Below are positions 33,212-43,593 of a stretch of 64,000 nt of DNA, piece after piece (position 1 is the first letter of the stretch; every line of letters begins with the position of its first letter). The notes under the pieces are model-generated. The model saw nothing but the letters and a program-made list of their open reading frames with translations, was not told where the DNA came from and ran no database searches. The position numbers and the translations under genes were made by a program. This DNA comes from Ferruginibacter sp. (GTDB lineage: Bacteria > Bacteroidota > Bacteroidia > Chitinophagales > Chitinophagaceae). The stretch spans positions 86,648-150,647 of the forward strand of contig NZ_JAQBNR010000069.1 of the NCBI RefSeq assembly GCF_028288465.1, written 5' to 3'.

Positions 33212-34315
33212 ATGAAAGTATTACAGGTTTTATATTCCGGGTTAGGCGGACATGGAAATGTTTTCTTTTCCTTTATTGCTGCAGATGAAGATAAGGAAAA
33301 TGAATACGAAGCCATATTTGCCGGGGTAGAAGATATAAGAGAAGAGTATATTAAAAAAAGTGATGAATTTGATATTGAGTGGAACTTTATAAAGAAACGA
33401 AAGCGGTTGGATATTGACTTCAATAAAAAATTTATTGCAACCATAAAAAACAGTCAATGCTCCATTATTCTTCTCAACGGAAGCAGGTTTATTATTTTGG
33501 CAAAAATTGCGGCCTTCATTAGTAAAAACAAGAAAAAGATAATGGTTACCGAAACCCAGGCCAATCAACTTAAAACAAAGGCCGAATGGTTGTGGTTTAT
33601 TTTAGCCATGGTGTTTGCTGATAGTATCGTTTTTTTAACTGATAGCTTTAGAGATGAGATAAAGAAAAAATTAAGCCTTTTTTACAACGCCGGAAAAATT
33701 GCGGTTATCAATAATGGGCTTGATTTGGCAATTTTCAAGCCCGCTGTTAAACTGCCTGATAAAACAATTGTGCTTGGTATGCAAAGCCGCATAGTACCGA
33801 TAAAAGATCATGCCACTTTATTAAGAGCTTTTGCATTATTGCAGCAAAAATATCCTGAACTTGTTATGCAACTAAAAATTGCAGGAGATGGAGAGGCACT
33901 AGCCGAAATGAAGCAACTCGCTGCGGATTTAAAAATAGATAATGCTGTAACATTTACCGGCATGCTGAATGAAGTGGAATTAGTAGCTTTTTTACAATCT
34001 CTCGATATCTATATACATGCTTCGCTGGGAGAAACGATGAGTACAGCGATTATGCAGGCTATGGCCTGCAAATTACCAATTATAGCATCGGATGTTGCAG
34101 GCATTAATAACATGATAAAAAATAATGACACTGGTATTTTAGTGCCTGTTAAGAATGAAGCAGCTCTTGCAGAAGCAATTTCTGTAATCATCCATAACTC
34201 AACAAAAGCTGAAACATTGAAACAATCAGCCTACAACTTTGCTGTTTTGAATTACAGCAATAAAACTATGTTTGTAAAATATCAGGCTGTTTTTGAATCA
34301 CTATCAATTAAATAA
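33212..34315 (+). CDS. GT4-family glycosyltransferase
   Basis: A 367-aa GT-B enzyme. The N-terminal half begins LQVLYSGLGGHGN, and the C-terminal domain carries GMQSRIVPIKDHATLL, FTGMLNEVE and the donor site SLGETMSTAIMQAMACKLP. It lies 50 bp after the polymerase-like gene and 25 bp before the next GT4 gene, so it belongs to the same operon. Confidence 0.88.
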   Translation: MKVLQVLYSGLGGHGNVFFSFIAADEDKENEYEAIFAGVEDIREEYIKKSDEFDIEWNFIKKRKRLDIDFNKKFIATIKNSQCSIILLNGSRFIILAKIAAFISKNKKKIMVTETQANQLKTKAEWLWFILAMVFADSIVFLTDSFRDEIKKKLSLFYNAGKIAVINNGLDLAIFKPAVKLPDKTIVLGMQSRIVPIKDHATLLRAFALLQQKYPELVMQLKIAGDGEALAEMKQLAADLKIDNAVTFTGMLNEVELVAFLQSLDIYIHASLGETMSTAIMQAMACKLPIIASDVAGINNMIKNNDTGILVPVKNEAALAEAISVIIHNSTKAETLKQSAYNFAVLNYSNKTMFVKYQAVFESLSIK

Positions 34316-34340
34316 GATAAAGAGTAAGGGTGAATAAGCA

Positions 34341-35489
34341 ATGACAAAAATGAAAATTTTATTTTATCTGAGAGTGGTAGTAATGGGGGGAGCAGAAAGG
34401 TACCTGTTAACGCTATTACCAGAACTAAAAAAACAAAATATTGAGGTGGGTTTTTTTTGCACCCTTCAAGATAACAACCAGGAAATTATAAACCGCTTTG
34501 CCGAATATTACAAACAATATGATATACCTGTTTATATATGCAAAGCATCTTCACCTGTAAGTTTAAAAGCAGCCAGTTCCCTTGCCAAAGTAATAAAAAA
34601 GGGAAATTACTCAATCCTAAGTGCACACTTAATACACGCTGAAATAATTAGTTCCCTTTCCAAAATATTCTTCCACACACACTGCAAACTGGTTGTTACA
34701 AAACACGGTTATCTTCAAAAATTTATGGACGTACATGGCTTGGATTACACAAAGGTTAACAGGCTAAGCGTTAGTTATCAGGTAGAAAAGTTTTTACAAT
34801 ATTTTGTTGCTGACAATTTTTCGGTTTCGGTTGGCCTGGCAAATTTTTATATAAAATCCGGAATTTGCCAATCCTCAAAAATGAGTGTAATACATCATGG
34901 TCTAGAACCTGACTTTTCGATACGTTCGGACTTAAAACTAAGATATTCCGATAATCAGCTGTTAATTATCGGACGGTTGCGGCGCCTGAAAGGACACCAC
35001 CTGCTGATTAAAGCGGTTAAATTGCTAAACACAGAAATTCCTGATATAAAATTAATTATATTAGGACAAGGAGAAGAAATGCCCGTTCTTGTCAAAATGG
35101 TAAATGAGTCCAATTTAAATTCCACTGTGATATTTGCAGGATATACAGATAATGTAAGTGATTATATTAAATGCTCTGATATCGTTGTAGCTCCGTCAAC
35201 TGCTGAGGCTTTTGGATTGATGGTCCTGGAAGCTTACAGCTGTGCTAAGCCTGTCGTGGCTTTTAACGTAACTGCCTTTGATGAAAATATAATTGATAAT
35301 GAAACTGGATGCCTTGTCGTTCCATATAGTATTGAAGAAATGGCAGCGAAAATTAAGTACCTGTTGCAAAATAAAAATATTGCGACCCAATTCGGATTAA
35401 ATGGCGCCAGGCTGTTGAAAAATAAATTTTCTTTATCAGAAGCCATTGCAAAAACAATTGCTTTTTTTGAGAAACAATGCGTTGACTGA
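34341..35489 (+). CDS. GT4-family glycosyltransferase
   Basis: A 382-aa GT-B enzyme. MGGAERYLLTLLPEL at the N-terminus is the acceptor-side glycine loop; IIGRLRRLKGHHLLI, FAGYTDNV and STAEAFGLMVLEAYSC (E-x7-E) mark the donor domain. An AAGGG sequence lies a short distance upstream of the ATG. The donor and acceptor sugars are unknown. Confidence 0.9.
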   Translation: MTKMKILFYLRVVVMGGAERYLLTLLPELKKQNIEVGFFCTLQDNNQEIINRFAEYYKQYDIPVYICKASSPVSLKAASSLAKVIKKGNYSILSAHLIHAEIISSLSKIFFHTHCKLVVTKHGYLQKFMDVHGLDYTKVNRLSVSYQVEKFLQYFVADNFSVSVGLANFYIKSGICQSSKMSVIHHGLEPDFSIRSDLKLRYSDNQLLIIGRLRRLKGHHLLIKAVKLLNTEIPDIKLIILGQGEEMPVLVKMVNESNLNSTVIFAGYTDNVSDYIKCSDIVVAPSTAEAFGLMVLEAYSCAKPVVAFNVTAFDENIIDNETGCLVVPYSIEEMAAKIKYLLQNKNIATQFGLNGARLLKNKFSLSEAIAKTIAFFEKQCVD

Positions 35490-35636
35490 TTATTCTATAT
35501 TTTTAATTATAATAAATAAAGGTTTATTTTTTAACCATATAATCCGGATAGTTTTAGATTGGAAAGCGTTGCACTACTACTTTCGTCCGCCAAAACAAGT
35601 AACTTGCGACCTGAAAATTTTACATTATTGCCCATT

Positions 35637-36596
35637 ATGAGTAAAAATAAGATAGAAATAATTGTTACAGGAGGGGCCGGTTTCATAGGAAGTCATTTAA
35701 TAGAAAAACTGTTGGCTTCCAATTACTCAGTAACGGTGATCGACAATCTGGATCCGTTCTACTCTCCTGATGTAAAACTTAAAAATATTGCAGCTGTAAT
35801 AAATCACCCTTATCTGAGATTTATTGAAACAGACATATTGAATACAGAAGAGCTTTATAAAAAATTAACGGGAGAATATGAGGTAATTGTTCACCTGGCT
35901 GCAAAAGCCGGCGTACGTCCATCTTTGGAGAACCCCATTATTTATCAGGATGTGAATGTAAAGGGTACTCAAAATATGCTTGAATTTGCAAGGCACAAGA
36001 ATATTAAACAGTTTGTTTTTGCCTCTTCAAGCAGTGTTTACGGTATTAATAAAAATTTCCCCTGGAAAGAATCTGATTTTGTTCTTAACCCGATCAGCCC
36101 CTATGCCAGCACTAAAATTTCCGGCGAATTGCTGGGTTCTGTCTACAGTCATTTATTTGGTATCCGTTTTATAGCACTTCGCTTTTTTACGGTTTTCGGA
36201 CCAAGGCAGCGCCCCGATCTGGCAATTCATCTGTTTAGTAAGAAATTGCTTAACGGAGAGCCTATTAACTTTTTTGGCAATGGAAGTACCAGGCGGGATT
36301 ACACCTATGTTGATGACACAGTACAGGGAATTTTTAATGCTATACAATACACCTGGTCAAATTATGAGGTATTTAATTTGGGAAATCATCAAACCGTATC
36401 TTTGTCTGAAATGATTGCTGCTTTAGAAGAGGTATTTGATAAAAAAGCGATTTTAAACCATTTGCCCGAACAAATGGGAGATGTACCCATTACATTTGCG
36501 GATATTTCAAAAGCAGAACAGTTATTAAACTATATACCCAAGACTAACTTTAAAAAAGGTATAATAAATTTTAAAAATTGGCTTCAGACACAATAA
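35637..36596 (+). CDS. NAD-dependent epimerase, UDP-glucuronate 4-epimerase-like
   Basis: A 319-aa extended short-chain dehydrogenase. It has VTGGAGFIGSHL, the AAKAGVRPSLENP block typical of UDP-uronate 4-epimerases, SSSSVYG and the catalytic YASTK. The ATG at 35637 gives the conserved N-terminus; an upstream TTG is not needed. It probably supplies a UDP-galacturonate-type or related sugar for the chain. Sugar specificity is inferred from the GVRPSLENP block. Confidence 0.85.
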   Translation: MSKNKIEIIVTGGAGFIGSHLIEKLLASNYSVTVIDNLDPFYSPDVKLKNIAAVINHPYLRFIETDILNTEELYKKLTGEYEVIVHLAAKAGVRPSLENPIIYQDVNVKGTQNMLEFARHKNIKQFVFASSSSVYGINKNFPWKESDFVLNPISPYASTKISGELLGSVYSHLFGIRFIALRFFTVFGPRQRPDLAIHLFSKKLLNGEPINFFGNGSTRRDYTYVDDTVQGIFNAIQYTWSNYEVFNLGNHQTVSLSEMIAALEEVFDKKAILNHLPEQMGDVPITFADISKAEQLLNYIPKTNFKKGIINFKNWLQTQ

Positions 36597-37708
36597 AGAA
36601 CGTTGCGATTGTATCAAATACCTCCTGGTACATATATAATTTTAGAAAAGGCCTTTTGCAAAAGTTAATCAGTGCAGGTTATAATGTTTTTGCTATTGCT
36701 CCAAAAGACAAATTTGTCAAAGAGATTGAGACCTTGGGTTGTGTTTTTATCGAATTAAAACATATTCATAATAAAGGCAAAAATCCATTTCATGACATAT
36801 CGCTTACCCTTGAACTACGCAAAATTTTTAAAGCAAACCACCTTGATTTTTGTTTTTTCTTCACTCCCAAAATAAATATTTTCGGCTCTCTCGCCGCCAA
36901 ATTTACCGGAATAAAAACAGTAGCTACTATCAATGGTCTTGGTTTTGTTTTTAGTGAGGGTCAGCCCGGATGGCTTAAGTTTACGGTTGAAAAATTATAT
37001 ACAATTGCCTTTAAAAATTTAAAAGCAATTATTTTTCAAAATAATGATGACAAAAATTATTTCCTGCAGAATAAAATTATAGATCACCGGCAGGAGATTA
37101 TTGTAGTAAAGGGATCAGGCGCAAATCTTATTGAATTTAACCAAAAAACATTTTTTAATACCGGAAATCGATTGGTTTTTTTATTATCGGCCAGGCTTAT
37201 AAAAGAAAAGGGTTTATCGGAATATTTTGAAGCGGCAAAAAATCTTAAGCAGAAATATCCTGACATCACCTGTGCCTTACTGGGTCTGGAGGCAGATAAT
37301 CCTTCATCGATACCGTTACAGATTGTGGAGAAGATGCACGAGCAAAAAATTATTGACTACCGGGGTGGAACGGATGACATGAGCAGTGTTTTAAATACGA
37401 TAGATGTAATGGTGCTTCCTTCCTATTACAGGGAGGGCATTCCGAAAATTTTAATAGAGGCTTTAGCCAAGGGATTACCCGTAATTACAACTAATAATAT
37501 TGGTTGTAAAGAAACGGTTGACAATGGTGAAAATGGCTTTTTAATTGAAATAAAAAACGCCAGCGCTTTAGAGGCAGCAATGGAAAAAATGATTTTGATG
37601 ACGGCAGAAGATTTGGCCAGAATGGGTAAGCTAAGCAGGGCAAAGGCAGAATTGGAATTTGACGAAGCATATAATCATAAAGCATATATTTCAATCCTCA
37701 ATTCATAA
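36578..37708 (+). CDS. GT4-family glycosyltransferase (TTG start, overlaps epimerase gene)
   Basis: A 376-aa GT-B enzyme with the N-terminal NTSWYIYNFRKGLL block, VATINGLGFVF, LLSARLIKEKGL and the donor site YREGIPKILIEALAKGLP. No ATG precedes the conserved N-terminus; the best start is TTG at 36578, 19 bp inside the epimerase gene. The overlap implies translational coupling with the epimerase. The WYIYNFR type is often associated with capsule side-chain transfer. Confidence 0.87.
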   Translation: MASDTIKNVAIVSNTSWYIYNFRKGLLQKLISAGYNVFAIAPKDKFVKEIETLGCVFIELKHIHNKGKNPFHDISLTLELRKIFKANHLDFCFFFTPKINIFGSLAAKFTGIKTVATINGLGFVFSEGQPGWLKFTVEKLYTIAFKNLKAIIFQNNDDKNYFLQNKIIDHRQEIIVVKGSGANLIEFNQKTFFNTGNRLVFLLSARLIKEKGLSEYFEAAKNLKQKYPDITCALLGLEADNPSSIPLQIVEKMHEQKIIDYRGGTDDMSSVLNTIDVMVLPSYYREGIPKILIEALAKGLPVITTNNIGCKETVDNGENGFLIEIKNASALEAAMEKMILMTAEDLARMGKLSRAKAELEFDEAYNHKAYISILNS

Positions 37709-37729
37709 TACCGTATTATATTTAAGCGG

Positions 37730-39598
37730 TCACATCCATTCATTCCACCACAACAAAAACATTAATATCAACCATATTTGCTGATCGTCATTAATTTTTC
37801 CTGAATAATAGTCTTCCTTAAGCTGAAGTACATAATTTTTATCCAGCACATTTTGTTTTGAGAGGTTTTCTTCAATAATCGTTTGCATTACCAGGGCCTT
37901 TAAACTTCCTTTTAACCAGCTTCTCAATGGAATTCCAAATCCCATTTTGGGCCTTTTCATCAATTCGCCCGGCAAATATTGATGCGTTAATTCTGTGAGC
38001 AAATACTTTTTGTGGCCGTTGTTATACTTCATGTCCACTGGCAATTGCGCTGCCCACTCTACCAGCCGGTGGTCCAGAAAAGGTTCACGAGCCTCCAGTC
38101 CTGTACTCATTGCGGCCCTGTCTACCTTTGCCAATATATCATCCGGCAGGTAGCTTGTAAAATCTGCTGCCAAAAGGCTATTGATAAATCCTGATTTTTC
38201 TCTGGTATGTTTTTTTTCTGAAATAACATCGTAAGCAAAATCAGGTTGTAGCAGATTTTGCAAATCTGTTTCTAAAAAAACAGCATTCAATAGGTCACCT
38301 GAAATCGTTGAATCGCATTCGGATAAAAGCAAAGCAATCTTTTTATATTTTGTATTGATGGCTGGTACAGATCCGATCATTTTTGCAATAGTGCGTCTGA
38401 TAGAAACCGGTACAATTTTTTGCACCTTGTTTATGGTTGATAGCTGGGTGTAACGGTTATAGCCGGCAAATAGTTCATCTGCACCATCCGCAGAAAGTGC
38501 GACAGTTACCTGTTGCTTTGCGAAACGGCTTAACAATACGGTGGGTATTGCAGAACTGTCTCCGAAAGGTTCATCATAATAAAACGGGAGAGCCGGTATT
38601 ACTTCTGAAGCTGATGCTGCTGTACAAAAATGCTCATTGTGATCGGTTCCTAAATATTGAGCTATTTTTTTTGCATGATTTGCTTCATTAAATTGTTTTT
38701 CATTAAACCCGATTGTAAAGGTTTTTATTTTGTTGGCGCTGTTATTCTGCAGTATGGCAGCCAGTAAAGAGCTATCGTAACCTCCGCTTAAAAATATCCC
38801 CACCGGCACATCGCTTATCATCCGGTATTGAAATGCGGAAACGCAAAGTGTTTCCAGTTCCTGCAGGGCCTGCTTCTTATCAATAGAAAAAGCTGGCTTG
38901 TTATAATAGTCCAGCACATTCCAATACTGTTTTAATTGCAGTGATTTACTGGCTAAATCGATTGTTGCAAAATATCCTGGCTGAAGTTTTCGTGCATTTT
39001 TAAAAATACTATTGGGTGCTTTTATATAGCCATACTTAAAATAAAGAGATGCCGACACTGCGTCAATTTCTTTTTTAAAACAGGGGAAGGGATGAAATGC
39101 TTTTAATTCAGAGGCAAACAAAAAATATCCATCTGCAAAATAATAGTAAAGTGGCTTAACACCAGGCCTGTCTCTTATTAAAAAAACCTTTTGAATACTG
39201 GCGTCATAAATTACAATTGAAAACATGCCAATAAAATGACTGATACATTCCATACCAAAATGCTGATAGGCTTGTAAAATTACTTCTGTATCGGAACCGG
39301 ATAAAAAATGGTATCCTTTCGCCTGTAATTCATCCCGTATCTCTTTAAAGTTGTACACTTCCCCATTCAAAAGTATGGTAACAGATCCATCTGCGCTTTG
39401 CATTGGCTGATGAGCCATAGGAGAAAGATCCAATATAGCTAACCTGCGATGGCTCAGTCCAACAAATGCCTCTGTAGTTTCAAGGAATGTATCGCCGCAA
39501 TCATCCGGCCCCCTGTGTTGAAGCGTATTAACGGAAAGCAGCAGCTGCTGCCGGGTCAGCTTTTTATTAAAGTCTACAAATCCGCTTATTCCACACAT
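37730..39598 (-). CDS. asparagine synthase-like glutamine amidotransferase, copy 3
   Basis: A 622-aa AsnB-type protein with Cys2 (MCGISG), QHRGPDDCG, NGEVYNFKE and the PP-loop FLSGGYDSSLL, then LSADGADELFAGY. It is complete. It is a single leftward gene convergent with the GT4 gene before it (21-bp gap). It is as different from the other two copies in the window as they are from each other, so it is not a recent duplicate. Confidence 0.92.
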   Translation of the reverse strand: MCGISGFVDFNKKLTRQQLLLSVNTLQHRGPDDCGDTFLETTEAFVGLSHRRLAILDLSPMAHQPMQSADGSVTILLNGEVYNFKEIRDELQAKGYHFLSGSDTEVILQAYQHFGMECISHFIGMFSIVIYDASIQKVFLIRDRPGVKPLYYYFADGYFLFASELKAFHPFPCFKKEIDAVSASLYFKYGYIKAPNSIFKNARKLQPGYFATIDLASKSLQLKQYWNVLDYYNKPAFSIDKKQALQELETLCVSAFQYRMISDVPVGIFLSGGYDSSLLAAILQNNSANKIKTFTIGFNEKQFNEANHAKKIAQYLGTDHNEHFCTAASASEVIPALPFYYDEPFGDSSAIPTVLLSRFAKQQVTVALSADGADELFAGYNRYTQLSTINKVQKIVPVSIRRTIAKMIGSVPAINTKYKKIALLLSECDSTISGDLLNAVFLETDLQNLLQPDFAYDVISEKKHTREKSGFINSLLAADFTSYLPDDILAKVDRAAMSTGLEAREPFLDHRLVEWAAQLPVDMKYNNGHKKYLLTELTHQYLPGELMKRPKMGFGIPLRSWLKGSLKALVMQTIIEENLSKQNVLDKNYVLQLKEDYYSGKINDDQQIWLILMFLLWWNEWM

Positions 39599-40058
39599 AC
39601 TTATTTTACTTTTTTACCTGGTATCTTAGCATTTTTGCATTTGCTTTTAAAAAGTCCAATGTGAAACATCACTCTTTAACGGAATATTTTAAAATTTATC
39701 CGGCGTAAATACAAGCCAACGAAAGTATATTAAAAATTCTAAAATGAAAGTTTGCCTCCACATTAATAAAGTGCTCCTGAGTTTGATAAATATGCAGCAT
39801 TAAACTATAACAACTGCATGGACATTATTGTGAAAATTGCACTTGCCATTGCAGAATAAACGTTTCGTGCATTTTAGGCAACTTTTACGTCATTTGTTTT
39901 ATAAAAGCACGCTTACTTTCTATATCTTATTTTTGCAGCTAATTTCTTTGATAAAGAGCTAAATAAAATAGCCATTGACTCAAAGGTTATTATCAACAAT
40001 ATAATTTCAAACGATAACTCTAACCGGGTTAAGTATTTAAATCATTTATTAAATAGCT
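39599..40058. other. 460-bp divergent intergenic region
   Basis: An AT-rich, non-coding stretch between the leftward asparagine-synthase gene and the rightward flippase operon. An exact TAnnTTTG -7 element (TATTTTTG, 39928-39935) faces the flippase operon, about 120 bp before its start. No hairpin, repeat or credible small gene was seen. Confidence 0.5.
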
Positions 40059-41591
40059 GTGCTTAAAAAAATACTGCTTACAACTTCGTTAAAAACTAAT
40101 ATTGTTGCTAACTTTTCCGGCAATGGGTTTATGGCCGTCATTAACCTGCTTTTTATTCCGGTTTATTTAAAATACATCGGCAGCGAGGGATATGGTCTGA
40201 TTGGCGTTTTTGCGAGCATCCAGTCAATACTATACATTTTAGACAGCGGTTTAAGTACAACACTCAACAAAGAATTAGCTGGCTTGTCATCAGGTGTGAG
40301 CAATAAGCAGAAGATTGTAAATCTTGTAAAAACACTTGAAACCGTATACTGGCCCGTCGCAATATTGGTAGGTATTATTGCTTTGGCAGCCTCCTGGGTT
40401 TTAGCAACAAGTTGGGTACAGGCCAAGGGATTAACAGCTGGCACTGTTTTTCATGCGTTTGCAATTTTAAGCATTACACTTATTTTTCAGTTCCCTGTTG
40501 GTTTTTATGCCGGGGGGTTACTTGGTTTACAGCGGCATTTGTTATATAATGTTTTACGGGTTTTTTTTGCAATACTTAAAAATGCAGGCGCTGTATTGCT
40601 CTTGATTTTTTACTCTAAATCAGTTATTATTTTTTTTTACTGGAATTTACTCATCACTATTTTTGTTGTTTTAATTTATCGATTTGCCTTGCGCAAACTA
40701 ATTAACGCAGGCAAATTAACTGCAAAATTTGACGGATATGAATTAAAAAGAGTAGCCAGATTTTCAGGAGGTATGGCTGCCATTTCGCTTTCTGCTATTT
40801 TAATGCTGCAGGCTGATAAGGTAGTTTTAAGTAAGACTATACCACTGGCCGATTTTGGTTATTATACAATTGCACTTACAATGGGTATGGCTGTTTTACA
40901 GATTGTTAATCCCATAGCCCAGTCTTTTTTTCCTAAGTTTTCCTACCTGTCTTCATTAAACATGCATCTGCAGCTGAAAGAGACTTATCACAAATGCTGT
41001 CAGATTGTTAGCATAATAATTTTCCCCGCATCATTAATTATTATTGTCTATACGAAAGAAGTTTTAATGCTGTGGACCAACAATGTTGCTACCGTTGAAA
41101 ACACCTGGTATATCGCCCGCCTGTTTGCCATAGGTACCTGCATGAACGCCATGGTAAGTATTCTATTTTCGTTCACTTTCGCATTGAACTGGACAAAGTT
41201 TGCTTTCTATATGAGTATTTTTTCGTCCGTAATTGTAGCGCCTGCTATTGCTTTGATAACATGGATTTATGGCGCTTCGGGTGCGGCAGGCTGCTGGATT
41301 TGTTTAAATGCTTTATACATTATTTTCATCCCCTATATTGTTCATAACAAATTTTTAAAAGAGGATCTTTTAGCATGGTATTGGAAAGACACTTTTAAGC
41401 CGCTGATAAGTTGCGTACTGTTCATTTTACTCATTCGCCTGGCTATTTCAACAAATAAATTTACTCCACTTGAAATGTTAGCTTTTTTCACTTTGCTTGG
41501 CACAGCAGCCATCGCAATTACTATCTATTTTTCCGATAGAATAAAAAATGATATCGTACAGCTAACTGTCAAAAAAATCAAGCGAATATAG
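40059..41591 (+). CDS. Wzx-type polysaccharide flippase, copy 2
   Basis: A 510-aa polytopic protein with 12-14 membrane helices, of the polysaccharide biosynthesis/MATE-like family. The N-terminal YLKYIGSEGYGLIGVFASIQ block is characteristic. The start is GTG. It is unlike the first flippase (28150) in length and sequence, so the locus probably handles two lipid-linked products or was assembled from two sources. It begins a five-gene plus-strand run. Confidence 0.88.
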   Translation: MLKKILLTTSLKTNIVANFSGNGFMAVINLLFIPVYLKYIGSEGYGLIGVFASIQSILYILDSGLSTTLNKELAGLSSGVSNKQKIVNLVKTLETVYWPVAILVGIIALAASWVLATSWVQAKGLTAGTVFHAFAILSITLIFQFPVGFYAGGLLGLQRHLLYNVLRVFFAILKNAGAVLLLIFYSKSVIIFFYWNLLITIFVVLIYRFALRKLINAGKLTAKFDGYELKRVARFSGGMAAISLSAILMLQADKVVLSKTIPLADFGYYTIALTMGMAVLQIVNPIAQSFFPKFSYLSSLNMHLQLKETYHKCCQIVSIIIFPASLIIIVYTKEVLMLWTNNVATVENTWYIARLFAIGTCMNAMVSILFSFTFALNWTKFAFYMSIFSSVIVAPAIALITWIYGASGAAGCWICLNALYIIFIPYIVHNKFLKEDLLAWYWKDTFKPLISCVLFILLIRLAISTNKFTPLEMLAFFTLLGTAAIAITIYFSDRIKNDIVQLTVKKIKRI

Positions 41592-41676
41592 GTATGTTTG
41601 TTAGTAACTTATTTGAGAAGCAAAAAATTGAATCGCTTATTTGTTATTAGGTCATAATTAAAAATTAAGTGTATAA

Positions 41677-42459
41677 ATGATAAAGGCATTTGCAAAAAAA
41701 ATTGTACCCAGCTATTCCTATTTATATTTTGTAGTTGTGAATTTGAAAACAGCGTGGGACAACATTTCTAAACTTGGGCTGTTTAGACAAGACTTCAATA
41801 AATTTAAATTAACAAGGGGAAACGGAAAAGAACGCTTTGTTACGGAATGGAAAGAACGTGTTCCTTATTTAAGTGATAATACAGCTGAAACTCCGGTTGA
41901 CTATCACTATATATATCATCCGGCATGGGCAGCGAGAATTGTTGCAAAAATAAATCCTGTCTTTCATGTTGATATCTCAAGTAAGCTGGATTTTAGTACC
42001 ATCGTCTCTGCGTTTATACCGGTAAAATTTTATGATTACAGACCTGCTAACCTTTCGTTAAAAAACCTGGATTCGGCCAAAGGCGATTTAATGTCTCTTC
42101 CATTTGAAGATAACTCATTATTTTCAGTCAGTTGTATGCATACCGTTGAGCACATAGGTCTTGGCAGATATGGTGACCTGATTGACTACGACGGTGATTT
42201 AAAAGCTATTAAAGAACTGATCCGTGTAACTCAAAGTGGCGGAAATATTATTTTCGTAACGCCCGTAGGGCAACCCAAAATAATATTTAATGCACACCGC
42301 ATTTATAGTTACCAACAAATTCTGGAATATTTTTCTGCTTGTAATTTGGAAGAGTTTAGCCTTATTACTGATAACGGTGAATTCATTACTGATGCAAACC
42401 CGGAAATGGTTGCCACACAACAATATGGTTGCGGTTGTTTTTGGTTAAAAAAAAAATAA
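41677..42459 (+). CDS. DUF268 family protein, methyltransferase-like
   Basis: A 260-aa protein of the DUF268 family. The C-terminal half has CMHTVEHIGLGRYGD, LIRVTQSGGNIIFVTPVG and other blocks that resemble a SAM-methyltransferase core, although a clear glycine-rich motif I is missing. Members are common in surface-polysaccharide loci. The function is unknown; modification of a sugar residue is plausible. Confidence 0.75.
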   Translation: MIKAFAKKIVPSYSYLYFVVVNLKTAWDNISKLGLFRQDFNKFKLTRGNGKERFVTEWKERVPYLSDNTAETPVDYHYIYHPAWAARIVAKINPVFHVDISSKLDFSTIVSAFIPVKFYDYRPANLSLKNLDSAKGDLMSLPFEDNSLFSVSCMHTVEHIGLGRYGDLIDYDGDLKAIKELIRVTQSGGNIIFVTPVGQPKIIFNAHRIYSYQQILEYFSACNLEEFSLITDNGEFITDANPEMVATQQYGCGCFWLKKK

Positions 42460-42485
42460 TTTCTGTTTCCAATTTATAATCGCAA

Positions 42486-43589
42486 ATGAATAAACTATAT
42501 CTGCCCGGTCTAAATGGAATGCGGGCTATTGCTGCTTTAGTTGTGGTTATTGCACACTTTACCCAAATATTTGGTGTCCTCTTTGGTTTTTCCTTTTCAT
42601 TGTATAACGAAGGAGGTTTAGCAGTAACATTATTTTTTACGCTGAGCGGATATTTAATTACCTATCTGTTACTGCTCGAAAAAGAAAAGTTTGGAACAAT
42701 ATCTCTAAAAGCTTTTTATTTAAGGAGAATTTTAAGAATCTGGCCCCTGTATTATCTGATAATTATTCTCGGCATTGCAATCATGTATTTATTGTACAAT
42801 CAAAACCTCCTGAACAGCGCCGATGGTAATCTTACGGAGATAATTTTATACATAATTTTTGCGGGTAATTTTGTTGGTGCTGTCCACCCCGTATCCATTC
42901 ATGATACTTACCCAATACTTGTGATCCTTTGGTCTCTGGGAGTAGAAGAGCAATTCTATTTATTTTGGCCCTTGCTATTAAAGGTTTTTAAAGCCCCTAT
43001 AAAAATATTTTTGTTTTTTTTAGCAGGGTTTGCAATTATAAAAATTGTTATCCGTCTTTTTTTTGTTGACACTATCCTTTCGCCTTTTATCAGTCAAACC
43101 CGCCTGGATTGTATGGCCATTGGGGCGATTGGAGCTTATCTTGTTTTGGATAAGGAACTGTATAAAAATTACGTTCGCCCTTTTTTATTTAACAAGTTTG
43201 TCCAAATATTTGCATGGGTTGTTTTTGCAATTGGATTTACAATATGGTTAAAACCATTCAGCATTTTTACAGAAGATTTTTATTCTATATTTTTTACCAT
43301 ACTTCTCATCAATATATCTAAAAATGAAAATACTATCATCACGCTTGAGTCGAAACTATTTAACTTTCTAGGCCGGATTTCTTATGGCATTTATATGTAT
43401 CATGTTTCCGTTATGTTTGTTCTGGCTAAGTTTATTTATAAGCCACAGGATACTATTTTGTATTATTTTCTATATTTAACTATTGTGATACTTTTAACCG
43501 TGTTGGCTGCTTATTTATCTAATCAGTATATAGAGTCCTATTTTCTGAAAAAGAAAAATTCAATGTCAAAAATTAAAACAACGAATTAG
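42486..43589 (+). CDS. acyltransferase family 3 (OafA-like) membrane protein
   Basis: A 367-aa membrane O-acyltransferase with about ten helices. The signatures are LNGMRAIAALVVVIAHF at the N-terminus (catalytic His in the AHF step), RRILRIWPLYYL, and LWSLGVEEQFYLFWPLLL. It would add acetyl or another acyl group to the polysaccharide from the periplasmic side. It ends 4 bp before the fucosyltransferase gene. Confidence 0.9.
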   Translation: MNKLYLPGLNGMRAIAALVVVIAHFTQIFGVLFGFSFSLYNEGGLAVTLFFTLSGYLITYLLLLEKEKFGTISLKAFYLRRILRIWPLYYLIIILGIAIMYLLYNQNLLNSADGNLTEIILYIIFAGNFVGAVHPVSIHDTYPILVILWSLGVEEQFYLFWPLLLKVFKAPIKIFLFFLAGFAIIKIVIRLFFVDTILSPFISQTRLDCMAIGAIGAYLVLDKELYKNYVRPFLFNKFVQIFAWVVFAIGFTIWLKPFSIFTEDFYSIFFTILLINISKNENTIITLESKLFNFLGRISYGIYMYHVSVMFVLAKFIYKPQDTILYYFLYLTIVILLTVLAAYLSNQYIESYFLKKKNSMSKIKTTN

Positions 43590-43593
43590 TTTT

